From positions 1 to 30,959 of the forward strand of contig DAMBHY010000021.1 in NCBI GenBank assembly GCA_032068765.1: a stretch of DNA of 30,959 bases, written 5' to 3'. The notes under the pieces are model-generated. The model was not told the DNA's origin and did no database searches. It saw only the letters and a list, made by a program, of their open reading frames with translations. The stretch comes from DAMBHY01 sp032068765. GTDB taxonomy: Bacteria > Bacteroidota > Bacteroidia > Bacteroidales > Dysgonomonadaceae. This document shows, in pieces, positions 7,299 to 14,910 of the stretch (position 1 is its first letter; each line of letters starts with the position of its first letter). A program made the translations under genes and the position numbers.

Positions 7299-7637
7299 CT
7301 ACTTTAATCCTTTACGTTCATTTTCTTTGAAATAAGTTTCAATAGCTTTACGACTATAAATAATAGCCTTCTGTCCAGGTATTTTAGAATGAGGGAAATT
7401 GTGGTAGGTGCGCATACGGTACAAAGTTGCCTTAGATTTGCCTATCCAGTCGCAAACCTCTTTCTCGGTCATTAAATCATTGTCGCTCGAAACCTTTGGC
7501 GTGGAGGAACTAATTTGACGAAGCATTAAGATGTTAATTTCCTGCTGAACTTCGGAGAGCCTTTCATTAATAACAAGAGCAGCTTTCATTAGCTTTCTTT
7601 GTCGAGAGAATAATTGCTTCAATTCTTTTGATTTCAT
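7299..7637 (-). CDS. Helix-turn-helix DNA-binding protein (excisionase/HTH_17-like)
   Basis: A 112-residue protein. Residues 1-45 are charged and probably coiled coil. Residues 56-105 fit the HTH_17/excisionase type: LMTEKEVCDWIGKSKATLYR (tri-helical recognition part), then FPHSKIPGQKAIIYSRKAIETYF, the typical wing and C-terminal helix. Bacteroidetes mobile elements regularly carry such a protein next to the integrase, where it directs excision or regulates. Here it lies 90 bases downstream of the integrase on the same strand. A palindrome at 7705-7723 between the two genes may be its operator. Confidence 0.85.
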   Translation of the reverse strand: MKSKELKQLFSRQRKLMKAALVINERLSEVQQEINILMLRQISSSTPKVSSDNDLMTEKEVCDWIGKSKATLYRMRTYHNFPHSKIPGQKAIIYSRKAIETYFKENERKGLK

Positions 7638-7704
7638 TTGACCTTAATTTTGCCGTAAAGATACAAAAGATACGATTTATTGAGCCGTATTTTGAAATCA
7701 AATT

Positions 7705-7723
7705 TATCTCTTTGAAAGAGATA
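7705..7723. promoter_or_regulatory. 19-bp perfect palindrome between integrase and HTH gene
   Basis: TATCTCTTTGAAAGAGATA, perfectly symmetric around one central base. It lies 4 bases after the integrase stop and 68 bases before the HTH start. It lacks a T run, so an operator is likelier than a terminator. Confidence 0.55.
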
Positions 7724-7727
7724 TTTA

Positions 7728-8921
7728 TCAGTCGTTCTTACTTTTGAATAGCTGTGATTTTTTTGCGTGGTCATCTATCAGTTTCTTTGAGTCATTAAAA
7801 TAAACCATTGTAGAGGTTATCTTGGAATGTCCTGCTAATGCTTTGATAGTTAGAACGTCTGTGCCAGCTAAAATTTGAAGTGTTACGAAGGTATGGCGGG
7901 CAACATGGCATGAGATTGTCTTCTTTATCCCTGCCATTTTCGCAAATTCTTTTAGATGAAGATTTACTGTATTAGAGGTAACTGGATTCTCGAATACTGG
8001 TTTATCTGTTCCAATATTCTTTTTACTATTACTAAACTCCAATAAGATAGCCTTTGCCCAAGGCTCTATAATAATTGTGACCGAATCTTTGGTTTTAACT
8101 TGCTTTTTATTGATACGTTGATTTTCCCAGTCAATATGCGACCATTTGAGGTCTAATATGTCAGAAATACGTAAGCCAGTATAACAAGCTAAAAGAAACA
8201 TTTGCATAGACATCCTTCGAGGAGAAAAGGCTTCAAATTGAGGAAGAAGGTTTCTCATTGCAACCAATTCATTTAATTCAAGATAAGTTTCCCTTATTTT
8301 TGCTTTCGGCATTTTGAATTTATCACTTGCGTATGGATTTTTGATGTTTATATCGTGGCGAATCATATCAAGGATAACAGCACGAATATTCTTGTATTTA
8401 TTCTCTCTTCCGCCATCTTGATTGTTTTTTTCGTTCCGAAGAAAAGCATCAAATTTTTCAATAAATTTGAGATTGACATCGCAAATTCTTAGTTTTGGAG
8501 CAAATTCCTTGAGCATTGCATAGGTGTTGTTGTAGATTCTGATAGTGTCATCATCTTTGCCTGTTTTCTTTTTATCCTCTACAAATTCAAGGTAGTAATC
8601 ATAGAAAGAACCATTTTCGGGCTTAACCTTTTTTTTGCCTCCAAAGTAGTCTCTGACAAGATTTAGAGATATTTCCCCACCCATTCCTTGTTCTGTCAGT
8701 AAGAAGGTTTCTAAATCGGACTTTATATTTCCGATAACTGTACGAAGTGGATTTTTCTTGGGTAATTTTTCTTTGTTATCCCAAAGGCTTTCTTCTATCT
8801 CGTAACCAGAAGGCACTCTTATTGCTTCGCCCATAACTCTAACCCATAGATAAATAGGGTATTTGCCATTTTTAAGCGATTTATCTCTTCTGATGCACGG
8901 TCTTACTGAAAATGGTTTCAT
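7728..8921 (-). CDS. Tyrosine site-specific integrase
   Basis: A 397-residue recombinase of the Bacteroidetes mobile-element type. It has an Arm-type N-terminal domain (about 1-95), a SAM-like core-binding domain (about 103-200) and a catalytic domain (about 215-390). The catalytic set is complete: Arg251 (TGLRISD), a Lys at about 277 in the beta-turn, His339 and Arg342 (CHVARH), His365 (LAGHSK) and nucleophile Tyr374 (VYFND). It lies directly beside the tRNA-Asp attachment site, so it most likely made this insertion and would also excise the element together with the HTH protein. Confidence 0.93.
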   Translation of the reverse strand: MKPFSVRPCIRRDKSLKNGKYPIYLWVRVMGEAIRVPSGYEIEESLWDNKEKLPKKNPLRTVIGNIKSDLETFLLTEQGMGGEISLNLVRDYFGGKKKVKPENGSFYDYYLEFVEDKKKTGKDDDTIRIYNNTYAMLKEFAPKLRICDVNLKFIEKFDAFLRNEKNNQDGGRENKYKNIRAVILDMIRHDINIKNPYASDKFKMPKAKIRETYLELNELVAMRNLLPQFEAFSPRRMSMQMFLLACYTGLRISDILDLKWSHIDWENQRINKKQVKTKDSVTIIIEPWAKAILLEFSNSKKNIGTDKPVFENPVTSNTVNLHLKEFAKMAGIKKTISCHVARHTFVTLQILAGTDVLTIKALAGHSKITSTMVYFNDSKKLIDDHAKKSQLFKSKND

Positions 8922-9057
8922 GTAATTTTTGATTTAATCCTCAATTCATGGACTAAATTAGTAAAGTTTCTGTGATTAGAAAAATATTTCCAAAAAATAT
9001 TTACGAGGAAAAACAAATTAAATGACAGTAAATCAAACTTTTGACTAAAAACAAAAA

Positions 9058-9076
9058 CCGTCCCTAATTCCGTCCC
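9058..9076. repeat. Right paired CCGTCCC boxes (candidate arm sites)
   Basis: CCGTCCC at 9058-9064 and 9070-9076, with ATT before the second box, mirrors the left-end pair at 1954-1972 in sequence, orientation and 12-bp spacing. Confidence 0.6.
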
Positions 9077-9082
9077 TAATCA

Positions 9083-9133
9083 AAAAGAAAAAGCTCCAAG
9101 TAGTTGATATTTATCTACTTAGAGCTTTAATTT
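9083..9133 (-). terminator. Element-supplied terminator for tRNA-Asp
   Basis: On the minus strand AAAGCTC-AAGTAG pairs with CTACTT-GAGCTTT around an AT-rich loop and is followed by a T-rich run. It starts right after the tRNA 3' end and lies inside the element, so it replaces the original terminator now at 1791-1823. Confidence 0.7.
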
Positions 9134-9146
9134 GCGGTATGGACGG
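9131..9146 (-). repeat. Right attachment site within tRNA-Asp
   Basis: TTTGCGGTATGGACGG, identical to 1820-1835. It covers the last 12 bases of the tRNA plus 4 bases downstream, so integration keeps the tRNA whole. Confidence 0.88.
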
Positions 9147-9208
9147 GACTCGAACCCGCGACCCCCTGCGTGACAGGCAGGTATTCTAACCAGCTGAACT
9201 ACCACACC
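9135..9208 (-). tRNA. tRNA-Asp (anticodon GTC)
   Basis: Minus strand, 74 bases without encoded CCA. Acceptor strands GGTGTGG and CCATACC pair (one G-T), the discriminator is G, the anticodon arm is CCTGC-CTGTCAC-GCAGG with GTC, and the T arm has GGTTCGAGTCC. The D arm AGTTCAGCTGGTTAGAAT is typical. All arms are complete despite the adjoining integration. Confidence 0.97.
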
Positions 9209-9213
9209 GGTTG

Positions 9214-9245
9214 GCTATCAGTTTTCGATAGCGAGTGCAAAGGTA
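9214..9245 (-). promoter_or_regulatory. tRNA-Asp promoter box and leader hairpin
   Basis: Minus-strand TACCTTTG at 9238-9245 matches TAnnTTTG. Between it and the tRNA lies a hairpin, GCTATC 9227-9232 with GATAGC 9214-9219 (read on the minus strand), in the 5' leader. Confidence 0.5.
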
Positions 9246-9317
9246 AGCAAAATTTATTATCTGCAAAATATTTTGAAGAAAAAATTTACAAGTTTTTTTG
9301 CACCCGCTATCATTAAT

Positions 9318-11429
9318 TTATTTTTTCAACCATTGATCAAACCAACGGAAAAACTCGCGTTGAAACAAAATTCCATTTTGAGGCTGGGTAATCCAGTGAT
9401 TTTCATCTGGAAAAACTAACATACGTGAAGGAATATTACGCAACTGTGCAGCATTGAAAGCCATCATACCTTGAGATGCAAGAATTCTGTAATCCAATTC
9501 ACCAACAGTAATCATAATCGGTGTATCCCATCTGTCAACAAAACGGTGTGGAGAAGTTGCATAAGTTTTTTGGGCAATTTCGTTGCTCTTATCCCAATAA
9601 TTTCCTCCCATATCCCAATTTGCAAACCACAATTCCTCTGTTTCCAAATACTGCGCTTCAAGATTGAAGATTCCCGCATGTGCAAGGAATGCTTTGAAAC
9701 GTTTGTTGTGATTTCCCGCCAACCAATATACGGAAAATCCACCATAGCTTGCGCCTGTACAACCAAGTCTTTCGTTATCCACATAGGATTCTTTTGCAAC
9801 TGCATCAATAGCTGAAAGATAATCTTTCATGTTTTGTCCACCATAATCACCACTGATTTGTTCCAGCCATTCCTGACCGAATCCAGGCAATCCGCGTCGG
9901 TTTGGAGCTACTACAATGTAACCATTAGCTGCCATCATCTGCAAATTCCAGCGATATGACCAAAATTGGCTAACCGCGCTTTGTGGTCCGCCCTGGCAAT
10001 AAAGCAACGTAGGATATTTCTTATTTGGGTCGAAATTCGGTGGATAAACCACCCATGTAAGCATCTTTTTACCGTCGGTAGTAGGAATCCATCTTTCTTC
10101 AACTTTACCCATCGTCAGTTTATCAAGAATTTCTTTGTTTACAAATGAAAGCTCTGTAGCAGCACCTGTCTTTATATCTACAGAATAAATTTCATCTGGT
10201 TTGGACAAGGAATGACGTTTAGCAATCAGTTTGCCATTATTTGCTAATGCAATCATTCCATAGTCATGCTGACCTTGTGTGACGGGTTTAACAGTTTTTT
10301 TGAAAGGGTCCACTTCAAAGATATTCATCTTTGCTTCCACCGTTGAAATCATATAGATCTTTTTACTGTCAGGTGTGAATATATAGCTGTCGGCATTATA
10401 ATCAAACTTTTCTGTTATATATGTTTTTTTCCCTGTTGCAATATCCATAATAAAAAGACGCAATTTGTCAGCTTCATACCCATCACGTTCCATACTATTC
10501 CATAGCAGGTACTTTCCATCAGGAGAGAAAATAGGATTGTTGTCGTAACCCATCATTCCCTCGGTCATATTCTTTGTCTCACCTGTCGTAACATTATAAA
10601 AATATATGTCAGAATTGGTAGAAATTGAATATGCTTTACCTGTTTTTTTACGACTTACGTATGCAATAGTTTTGCTGTCGGGACTCCATGCAAGTTGTTC
10701 AACACCGCCCCAAGGAAGCATAGGAGATTCGAAAGGTTCGCCTTTAAGTAAATCAATTCCGTTGCCTATCTTCCCGCCTTTAATGTCTGCGACAAACGGA
10801 TGCGGAGCTGTAGTCACCCATGTATCCCAGTGTTTATACATCAGATTATCCACAATCTTTCCTGAAGTTTTCTGCAGGTCGGGATATCTGTCCTGTGTAC
10901 TCTCAAGCACTTTTATGCTTTGAATGTAGAGAACTTTGGATTCGTCAGGCGAAAAAATAAAACCTTCTACATCGCCATCAATCTGTGAAATCTGTTGTTT
11001 TCCGGAACCATCAGGATTCATACTCCAGATTTGATTGGAACCGCTTTGGTTACTCAGATAAGCAATTTTTTTACCATTTTCTATCCATACTGGATTTGAT
11101 TCCCTGAAACGCGTTTCTGTAAGTTGTTTCTTACCTGAACCATCAATATTCATTATAAACAATTCGGGATTTGTCCTATTTTGCTCACAACTTACGTATG
11201 AAACCTGATAAAGTATTTTCGACTTGTCGGGAGATACTTTCACATCGCCTACGCGTGCAAAACTGTAAAGAATTTCAGGTGTCATCAGCCCATCTTTAAT
11301 TGTCGGGCTGCATTTGCCGATTATTTGCTGAGGTTCGTCCGCTGCATTTTCTTTAGAAGTGCTGGGAGAAGTAAAAGACATCAATAAACCGGAAGCTACC
11401 ATTACCATCATGTATAAACTTCTTTTCAT
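9318..11429 (-). CDS. S9 family peptidase, DPP5-like dipeptidyl peptidase
   Basis: A 703-residue protein with a signal peptide (about 1-22), a beta-propeller of PD40/WD40-like repeats (about 50-430) and an alpha/beta-hydrolase domain (about 450-703). The catalytic triad is Ser561 (TGASYGGFS), Asp646 (VGELDYRI) and His678 (DENHW). Such enzymes release dipeptides from peptides in the periplasm; the size and motif layout resemble dipeptidyl-peptidase 5 of Porphyromonas, which supports amino-acid use from peptides. It follows the lolD-like gene by 30 bases on the same strand and is probably co-transcribed. Assignment to S9 is firm; the DPP5 subclass is likely but not proven. Confidence 0.92.
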   Translation of the reverse strand: MKRSLYMMVMVASGLLMSFTSPSTSKENAADEPQQIIGKCSPTIKDGLMTPEILYSFARVGDVKVSPDKSKILYQVSYVSCEQNRTNPELFIMNIDGSGKKQLTETRFRESNPVWIENGKKIAYLSNQSGSNQIWSMNPDGSGKQQISQIDGDVEGFIFSPDESKVLYIQSIKVLESTQDRYPDLQKTSGKIVDNLMYKHWDTWVTTAPHPFVADIKGGKIGNGIDLLKGEPFESPMLPWGGVEQLAWSPDSKTIAYVSRKKTGKAYSISTNSDIYFYNVTTGETKNMTEGMMGYDNNPIFSPDGKYLLWNSMERDGYEADKLRLFIMDIATGKKTYITEKFDYNADSYIFTPDSKKIYMISTVEAKMNIFEVDPFKKTVKPVTQGQHDYGMIALANNGKLIAKRHSLSKPDEIYSVDIKTGAATELSFVNKEILDKLTMGKVEERWIPTTDGKKMLTWVVYPPNFDPNKKYPTLLYCQGGPQSAVSQFWSYRWNLQMMAANGYIVVAPNRRGLPGFGQEWLEQISGDYGGQNMKDYLSAIDAVAKESYVDNERLGCTGASYGGFSVYWLAGNHNKRFKAFLAHAGIFNLEAQYLETEELWFANWDMGGNYWDKSNEIAQKTYATSPHRFVDRWDTPIMITVGELDYRILASQGMMAFNAAQLRNIPSRMLVFPDENHWITQPQNGILFQREFFRWFDQWLKK

Positions 11430-11459
11430 GCAATTTAAAAAATATATTAGTTAAAAAAA

Positions 11460-12116
11460 TTATTGTTCTACAATCATTCCGTCTTTCATGTGGATGATAC
11501 GGTCAGTTGTGCGTGCCAATTCCTCATCGTGCGTAACAATCACGAAAGTTTGATGAAGCTGTTCGCGCAAATCAAAAAACAGGCGGTGAAGTTCTTGTTT
11601 GTTTTCACTATCCAGACTTCCTGAAGGTTCATCTGCAAAAATCACTTTGGGAGAATTTACCAAAGCGCGCGCAACAGCAACTCGTTGCTTTTCACCTCCG
11701 GAGAGTTCATTCGGTTTGTGTGTCATGCGGTTATACAACCCCATCATATCCAAAAGTTCTTCAGCACGTTTTTTCGCTTCGTTTTTTCTACTTTTCCCAA
11801 TCAAAGCCGGAATCATCACATTTTCTAAAGCTGTAAATTCGGGCAAAAGCTGGTGAAACTGAAATACAAATCCAATGTTCTGGTTGCGAAATCTGGCAAG
11901 TGTATGTTCACTCATTTTGTTTAATTCCTGATTGTCAATCCATATGTTCCCGTCATTCGCTTTTTCCAGTGTTCCCATTATCATCAGTAAAGTTGTTTTT
12001 CCCGCGCCACTCGGACCTACAATAGAAACGATTTCATTATCATTCACCTGCAAATCAATGCCTTTTAGCACTTCAAGTGTCCCGTATTTTTTCTTTATCT
12101 GCTCTATTTTTATCAT
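11460..12116 (-). CDS. lolD: ABC transporter ATP-binding protein, LolD-like
   Basis: A 218-residue ATPase. Walker A GPSGAGKT at 34-41, Q-loop FQFHQLLPEF (about 86-94), signature LSGGEKQ at 138-144, Walker B VIFADEPSG at 158-166, and the H-loop in IVTHDEE (about 193-199). It belongs to the MacB/LolD/FtsE group, and its length and absence of extra domains fit LolD, which powers lipoprotein release from the inner membrane with LolC/E. No permease is next to it, so the partner must be elsewhere. A near-consensus promoter box lies at 12144-12151. Confidence 0.82.
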   Translation of the reverse strand: MIKIEQIKKKYGTLEVLKGIDLQVNDNEIVSIVGPSGAGKTTLLMIMGTLEKANDGNIWIDNQELNKMSEHTLARFRNQNIGFVFQFHQLLPEFTALENVMIPALIGKSRKNEAKKRAEELLDMMGLYNRMTHKPNELSGGEKQRVAVARALVNSPKVIFADEPSGSLDSENKQELHRLFFDLREQLHQTFVIVTHDEELARTTDRIIHMKDGMIVEQ

Positions 12117-12143
12117 CTCTTATTCAATCAGAATTTAACCTTG

Positions 12144-12151
12144 CGAAGATA
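12144..12151 (-). promoter_or_regulatory. -7 box TATCTTCG for lolD and S9 peptidase
   Basis: Minus-strand TATCTTCG, one base off TAnnTTTG, 27 bases ahead of the lolD ATG. Confidence 0.4.
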
Positions 12152-12216
12152 ACAAAATATATACTCAATATCTACGAATTAATCCTCAAAAAGTATACTA
12201 CTAATTAAGTAATTTG

Positions 12217-12248
12217 TATATTTGTGCTATTGTTATTCTAATAACAAT
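12217..12248 (+). promoter_or_regulatory. -7 box and 20-bp inverted repeat ahead of the Cys-rich gene
   Basis: TATATTTG at 12217-12224 is a perfect -7 box. Just after it, ATTGTTATT and AATAACAAT (12229-12248) form a near-perfect palindrome spanning the expected start of transcription, a good spot for a repressor or a 5' hairpin. Confidence 0.5.
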
Positions 12249-12276
12249 CGATTATTTAAATTAAAAAAGATTTAAA

Positions 12277-12507
12277 ATGAAAAAATTAATCATATGCGTA
12301 GCCATGATTTTTGCATTATCTACTTCAGCAGCAATTATGGCTCAAACACCAGCTACTCCTAAAAAGGTTACTAAAACTGAATGTTGCAACAAACACATTA
12401 ATGGAGGTTGCGATAAAAAGTGTGACAAAAAAGGTGACAGTAAATGCACTTGCAAAGATGCAAAAGGAAATCAAAGTTGCACTTGCAATTCAAAAAACAA
12501 AAAATAA
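12277..12507 (+). CDS. Small secreted cysteine-rich protein, possible metal binder
   Basis: 76 residues: signal peptide 1-22 ending in MAQ, then a Lys- and Cys-rich mature part with eight cysteines, arranged as CC, C-x3-C, C-x-C and C-x-C, and no aromatic residues. The arrangement resembles metallothionein-like or other metal-binding peptides, but no family is recognised. It has its own promoter, a palindrome over the start of transcription, and a terminator behind it. Two genes downstream lies an Nramp divalent-metal transporter, which fits a metal theme. The overlapping frame at 12311-12517 is a shadow. Confidence 0.75.
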   Translation: MKKLIICVAMIFALSTSAAIMAQTPATPKKVTKTECCNKHINGGCDKKCDKKGDSKCTCKDAKGNQSCTCNSKNKK

Positions 12508-12532
12508 GCAGAGTTAAAATTTTATACAGCCA

Positions 12533-12566
12533 GTTGTTTAAAATAGATTTTAGAACAACCTTTTTA
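12533..12566 (+). terminator. Terminator after the Cys-rich gene
   Basis: GTTGTTTAAAAT pairs with ATTTTAGAACAAC (one bulge, loop AG), followed by CTTTTTATT. It separates the Cys-rich gene from pdxH. Confidence 0.75.
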
Positions 12567-12570
12567 TTGT

Positions 12571-12578
12571 TATTTTTG
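12571..12578 (+). promoter_or_regulatory. -7 box TATTTTTG directly before pdxH
   Basis: A TAnnTTTG match only 5 bases before the pdxH ATG. If used, transcription would begin at or next to the start codon, giving a leaderless or nearly leaderless message. Confidence 0.4.
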
Positions 12579-12583
12579 AAAAA

Positions 12584-13225
12584 ATGAAAGAACTTTTTCA
12601 CTTAAGAGAAGAATACACTAAAGGAGCATTACTCGAATCGGATGTGCCTCCTACTCCTCTTCCTCTATTTGAAAAATGGTTTGATGATGCTGTAAAAGCA
12701 GACATAATTGAGCCTAATACGATGGTTTTGACTACTGCTACTCTCCAAGGAATTCCATCATCACGCATTGTGCTGCTAAAAGAAGTTAGAAAAGAAGGAT
12801 TTGTATTTTTCACCAACTATCATAGTCGAAAAGGAAGACAGATTGAACAAAATCCGCATGTGTCAGTTGTTTTTGACTGGCACGAAGCGCAACATCAGGT
12901 GCGAATAGAAGGCGTTGCCAAAAAGATATCCGCTCAAGATTCCGATATTTATTTTCGCAGCCGTCCACAGAGCAGCCAAATTGGCGCATGGGTATCACCG
13001 CAGAGTCAGGAACTGACCAATCGTCAAGAAATTGACGAACGTCTAAAGGAAAACATTAAAAGGTTTGAAGGCAAAGAAATACCACGTCCGCCGCATTGGG
13101 GTGGCTACCTCATTCATCCCACTTACATCGAATTTTGGCAGGGACGTGCGAACCGATTGCACGACCGCGTTGTTTATACGCTTGAATCTCCGGACAACTG
13201 GAAAATAAGCCGTCTCGCACCTTAA
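12584..13225 (+). CDS. pdxH: Pyridoxamine 5'-phosphate oxidase
   Basis: A 213-residue FMN enzyme that oxidises pyridoxine or pyridoxamine 5'-phosphate to pyridoxal 5'-phosphate in vitamin B6 synthesis and salvage. The N-terminus LREEYTKGALLESD is the typical PdxH opening. SSRIVLLKEV and FFTNYHSRKGRQ form the FMN-binding split barrel; SPQSQ and PPHWGGYLIHP followed by EFWQGRANRLHDR are hallmark C-terminal motifs, ending in RLAP. Full length, so active. It is followed after 12 bases by the Nramp gene, probably in one transcript. Confidence 0.97.
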   Translation: MKELFHLREEYTKGALLESDVPPTPLPLFEKWFDDAVKADIIEPNTMVLTTATLQGIPSSRIVLLKEVRKEGFVFFTNYHSRKGRQIEQNPHVSVVFDWHEAQHQVRIEGVAKKISAQDSDIYFRSRPQSSQIGAWVSPQSQELTNRQEIDERLKENIKRFEGKEIPRPPHWGGYLIHPTYIEFWQGRANRLHDRVVYTLESPDNWKISRLAP

Positions 13226-13237
13226 CAAACAAACTGA

Positions 13238-14503
13238 ATGTTCAAAGTTTTTCGAAATATTGACAATAAGAATCATACCGCCCAACAAACTGGCGCGCTT
13301 GACATTCTCAAATATATTGGTCCCGGAATGCTTGTTACCGTGGGGTTCATCGATCCAGGAAACTGGGCGTCAAATATTGCCGCTGGTGCAGATTTCGGAT
13401 ATACCTTACTTTGGATGGTCACGCTGTCCACCATTATGCTCATCATTCTTCAACACAATGTGGCACACCTAGGCATTGCCACAGGATTGTGCCTTTCAGA
13501 AGCTGCAGCCATGCACCTCAAACCTTTTTATGCAAGATTGTTGCTCGTTTCGGGGATGGGCGCATCCATTTCCACCTCACTTGCCGAGATTTTAGGCGGA
13601 GCTATCGCCCTAAATATGCTGTTTGATGTTCCGATTAAAATAGGTGCATTATTGGTATTGATTTTTGTCGCAATTATGCTATTTACTAACTCCTATAAAG
13701 TCATTGAGAAGTGGATTATAGCATTTGTTTCTATTATTGGTCTATCCTTTTTGTATGAATTGTCTTTGGTAAATGTTGATTGGGGACAGGCAGCCGTTGG
13801 TTGGGTAAAACCATCTTTCCCTCAAGGTTCGATGCTCGTAATTATGAGCGTATTGGGTGCAGTGGTGATGCCTCACAATCTTTTCCTGCATTCCGAAGTT
13901 ATTCAAAGCCGTCAATGGAACCTGAAGGATGAACAGATTATCAAAAAGCAACTAAAATACGAGTTTATGGATACATTGCTGTCCATGCTTATTGGTTGGG
14001 CAATAAACAGTGGGATGATCATCCTCGCTGCCGCCACATTTTTCCAGACAAAAACGCCAGTGTCCGAGCTTCAACAAGCAAAGTCATTGTTGGAACCACT
14101 TCTAGGTAATAGTGCATCTATGATCTTTGCAATAGCATTGCTTTTTGCAGGAATTTCTTCCACCATCACATCGGGAATGGCGGCAGGAACAATTTTTTCG
14201 GGTATGTACAAAGAGCCGTATGACATTCAGGACAATCACTCGCGTATAGGGGTGCTTATTTCCCTTGTAATGGCTTATCTCATCATTCTTTTTATCACAA
14301 ATCCGTTCAACGGACTTATTATTTCTCAGATGATTCTCAGTATTCAGTTGCCGATAACCATTTTTTCTCAGGTATACCTTACTTCTTCGGAAAAGGTGAT
14401 GGGAAAATACAAAAACAAATCCGGCACAAAGTATCTTTTGTATATTGTAGGAATCGTGGTGACTATTTTGAATGTTTTTCTGTTTATTAGTTTCTTTAGG
14501 TAG
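13238..14503 (+). CDS. Nramp family divalent metal transporter
   Basis: A 421-residue membrane protein with about eleven hydrophobic segments. The TM1 motif DPGNW and the TM6 motif VMPHN, which together hold the metal-coordinating Asp, Asn and Met, are both present, so Mn2+/Fe2+ uptake driven by protons is expected (MntH-like). The loop VIQSR follows TM6. It lies 12 bases after pdxH. No metal-regulator box is recognised. Which metal is preferred cannot be told. Confidence 0.92.
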   Translation: MFKVFRNIDNKNHTAQQTGALDILKYIGPGMLVTVGFIDPGNWASNIAAGADFGYTLLWMVTLSTIMLIILQHNVAHLGIATGLCLSEAAAMHLKPFYARLLLVSGMGASISTSLAEILGGAIALNMLFDVPIKIGALLVLIFVAIMLFTNSYKVIEKWIIAFVSIIGLSFLYELSLVNVDWGQAAVGWVKPSFPQGSMLVIMSVLGAVVMPHNLFLHSEVIQSRQWNLKDEQIIKKQLKYEFMDTLLSMLIGWAINSGMIILAAATFFQTKTPVSELQQAKSLLEPLLGNSASMIFAIALLFAGISSTITSGMAAGTIFSGMYKEPYDIQDNHSRIGVLISLVMAYLIILFITNPFNGLIISQMILSIQLPITIFSQVYLTSSEKVMGKYKNKSGTKYLLYIVGIVVTILNVFLFISFFR

Positions 14504-14667
14504 GGATTTTACTCCTTGCTCCCGCACGATTTTATTGTGGTTTAATAAGCAAGAATTATCCCACACTCAAAAGAATAATGCGTTAGCAGGGAAAATTGGG
14601 TCACGAGAAGTAAAAATTAAATTTATAAAAAGTATCCGCAATCAATGATGCGGATTCTATAAATATT
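14504..14667 (-). terminator. Terminator for the small membrane protein (14634-14655) in a convergent gap
   Basis: ATCCGCA (14634-14640) and TGCGGAT (14649-14655) form a hairpin. On the minus strand it is followed by ACTTTTTATAAA, so it ends transcription of the minus-strand gene at 14668. The rest of the gap holds nothing I can assign. Confidence 0.6.
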
Positions 14668-14856
14668 TTACTTATTCCTCCCTTTCATCAAATAATATAT
14701 TACAATTATACAGTTGACGACTATAAGAATCTTCATCCATATAGTTTGTTTAAAACCTGAATCAGAGATAAAACCTAAAAAAAATTGAATTAATAAACTA
14801 CCAAGTAATATAATTACTATTATAAAAATAATTTTATTAAAATTGTTAATTTCCAT
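14668..14856 (-). CDS. Small two-helix membrane protein, unknown function
   Basis: 62 residues from the ATG at 14856 (an upstream in-frame ATG at 14904 would overlap a gene remnant and adds no hydrophobic sequence). Two membrane helices are visible: FIIVIILLGSLLIQFFLGF and WMKILIVVNCIIVIYYL, with a basic C-terminus KGRNK. No family is recognised. A terminator sits just after it. Confidence 0.5.
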   Translation of the reverse strand: MEINNFNKIIFIIVIILLGSLLIQFFLGFISDSGFKQTIWMKILIVVNCIIVIYYLMKGRNK

Positions 14857-14910
14857 TTTACCAACTTCCTCCTGCACCATGCCAATGAGGCTGTTTTCTT
14901 GCATCAGCTG

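Larger units (their letters stand above)
1820..9146. mobile_element. Integrated element of about 7.3 kb in the 3' end of tRNA-Asp
   Basis: The segment is bounded by a 16-bp perfect direct repeat, TTTGCGGTATGGACGG, at 1820-1835 and 9131-9146. The right copy covers the last 12 bases of the tRNA-Asp gene. A tyrosine integrase lies next to the tRNA end, as is usual for tRNA-targeting elements. Paired CCGTCCC boxes with 12-bp spacing occur just inside both ends. Content: PIN-like gene, structured RNA, small secreted protein, IS1595 remnant, gene II-like Rep, HEPN-like gene, HTH gene, integrase. No relaxase, mating-pore or virion genes are seen, so it is not a self-transmissible ICE as it stands; it resembles a replicating satellite or integrated rolling-circle replicon. 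Confidence 0.88.

Noticed and set aside
1820..9146. Element as a conjugative transposon (ICE)
   Set aside because: No relaxase, coupling protein or mating-pore genes were found in the 7.3 kb.
9471..9815. Open frames on both strands within the S9 peptidase gene
   Set aside because: Shadows of a clearly conserved gene; no independent motifs.
12311..12517. Second frame over the Cys-rich gene
   Set aside because: Lacks signal peptide and lies entirely over a better supported gene with a promoter and terminator.
14102..14566. 154-codon minus frame opposite the Nramp gene
   Set aside because: Antisense shadow of a conserved membrane protein; no family features.
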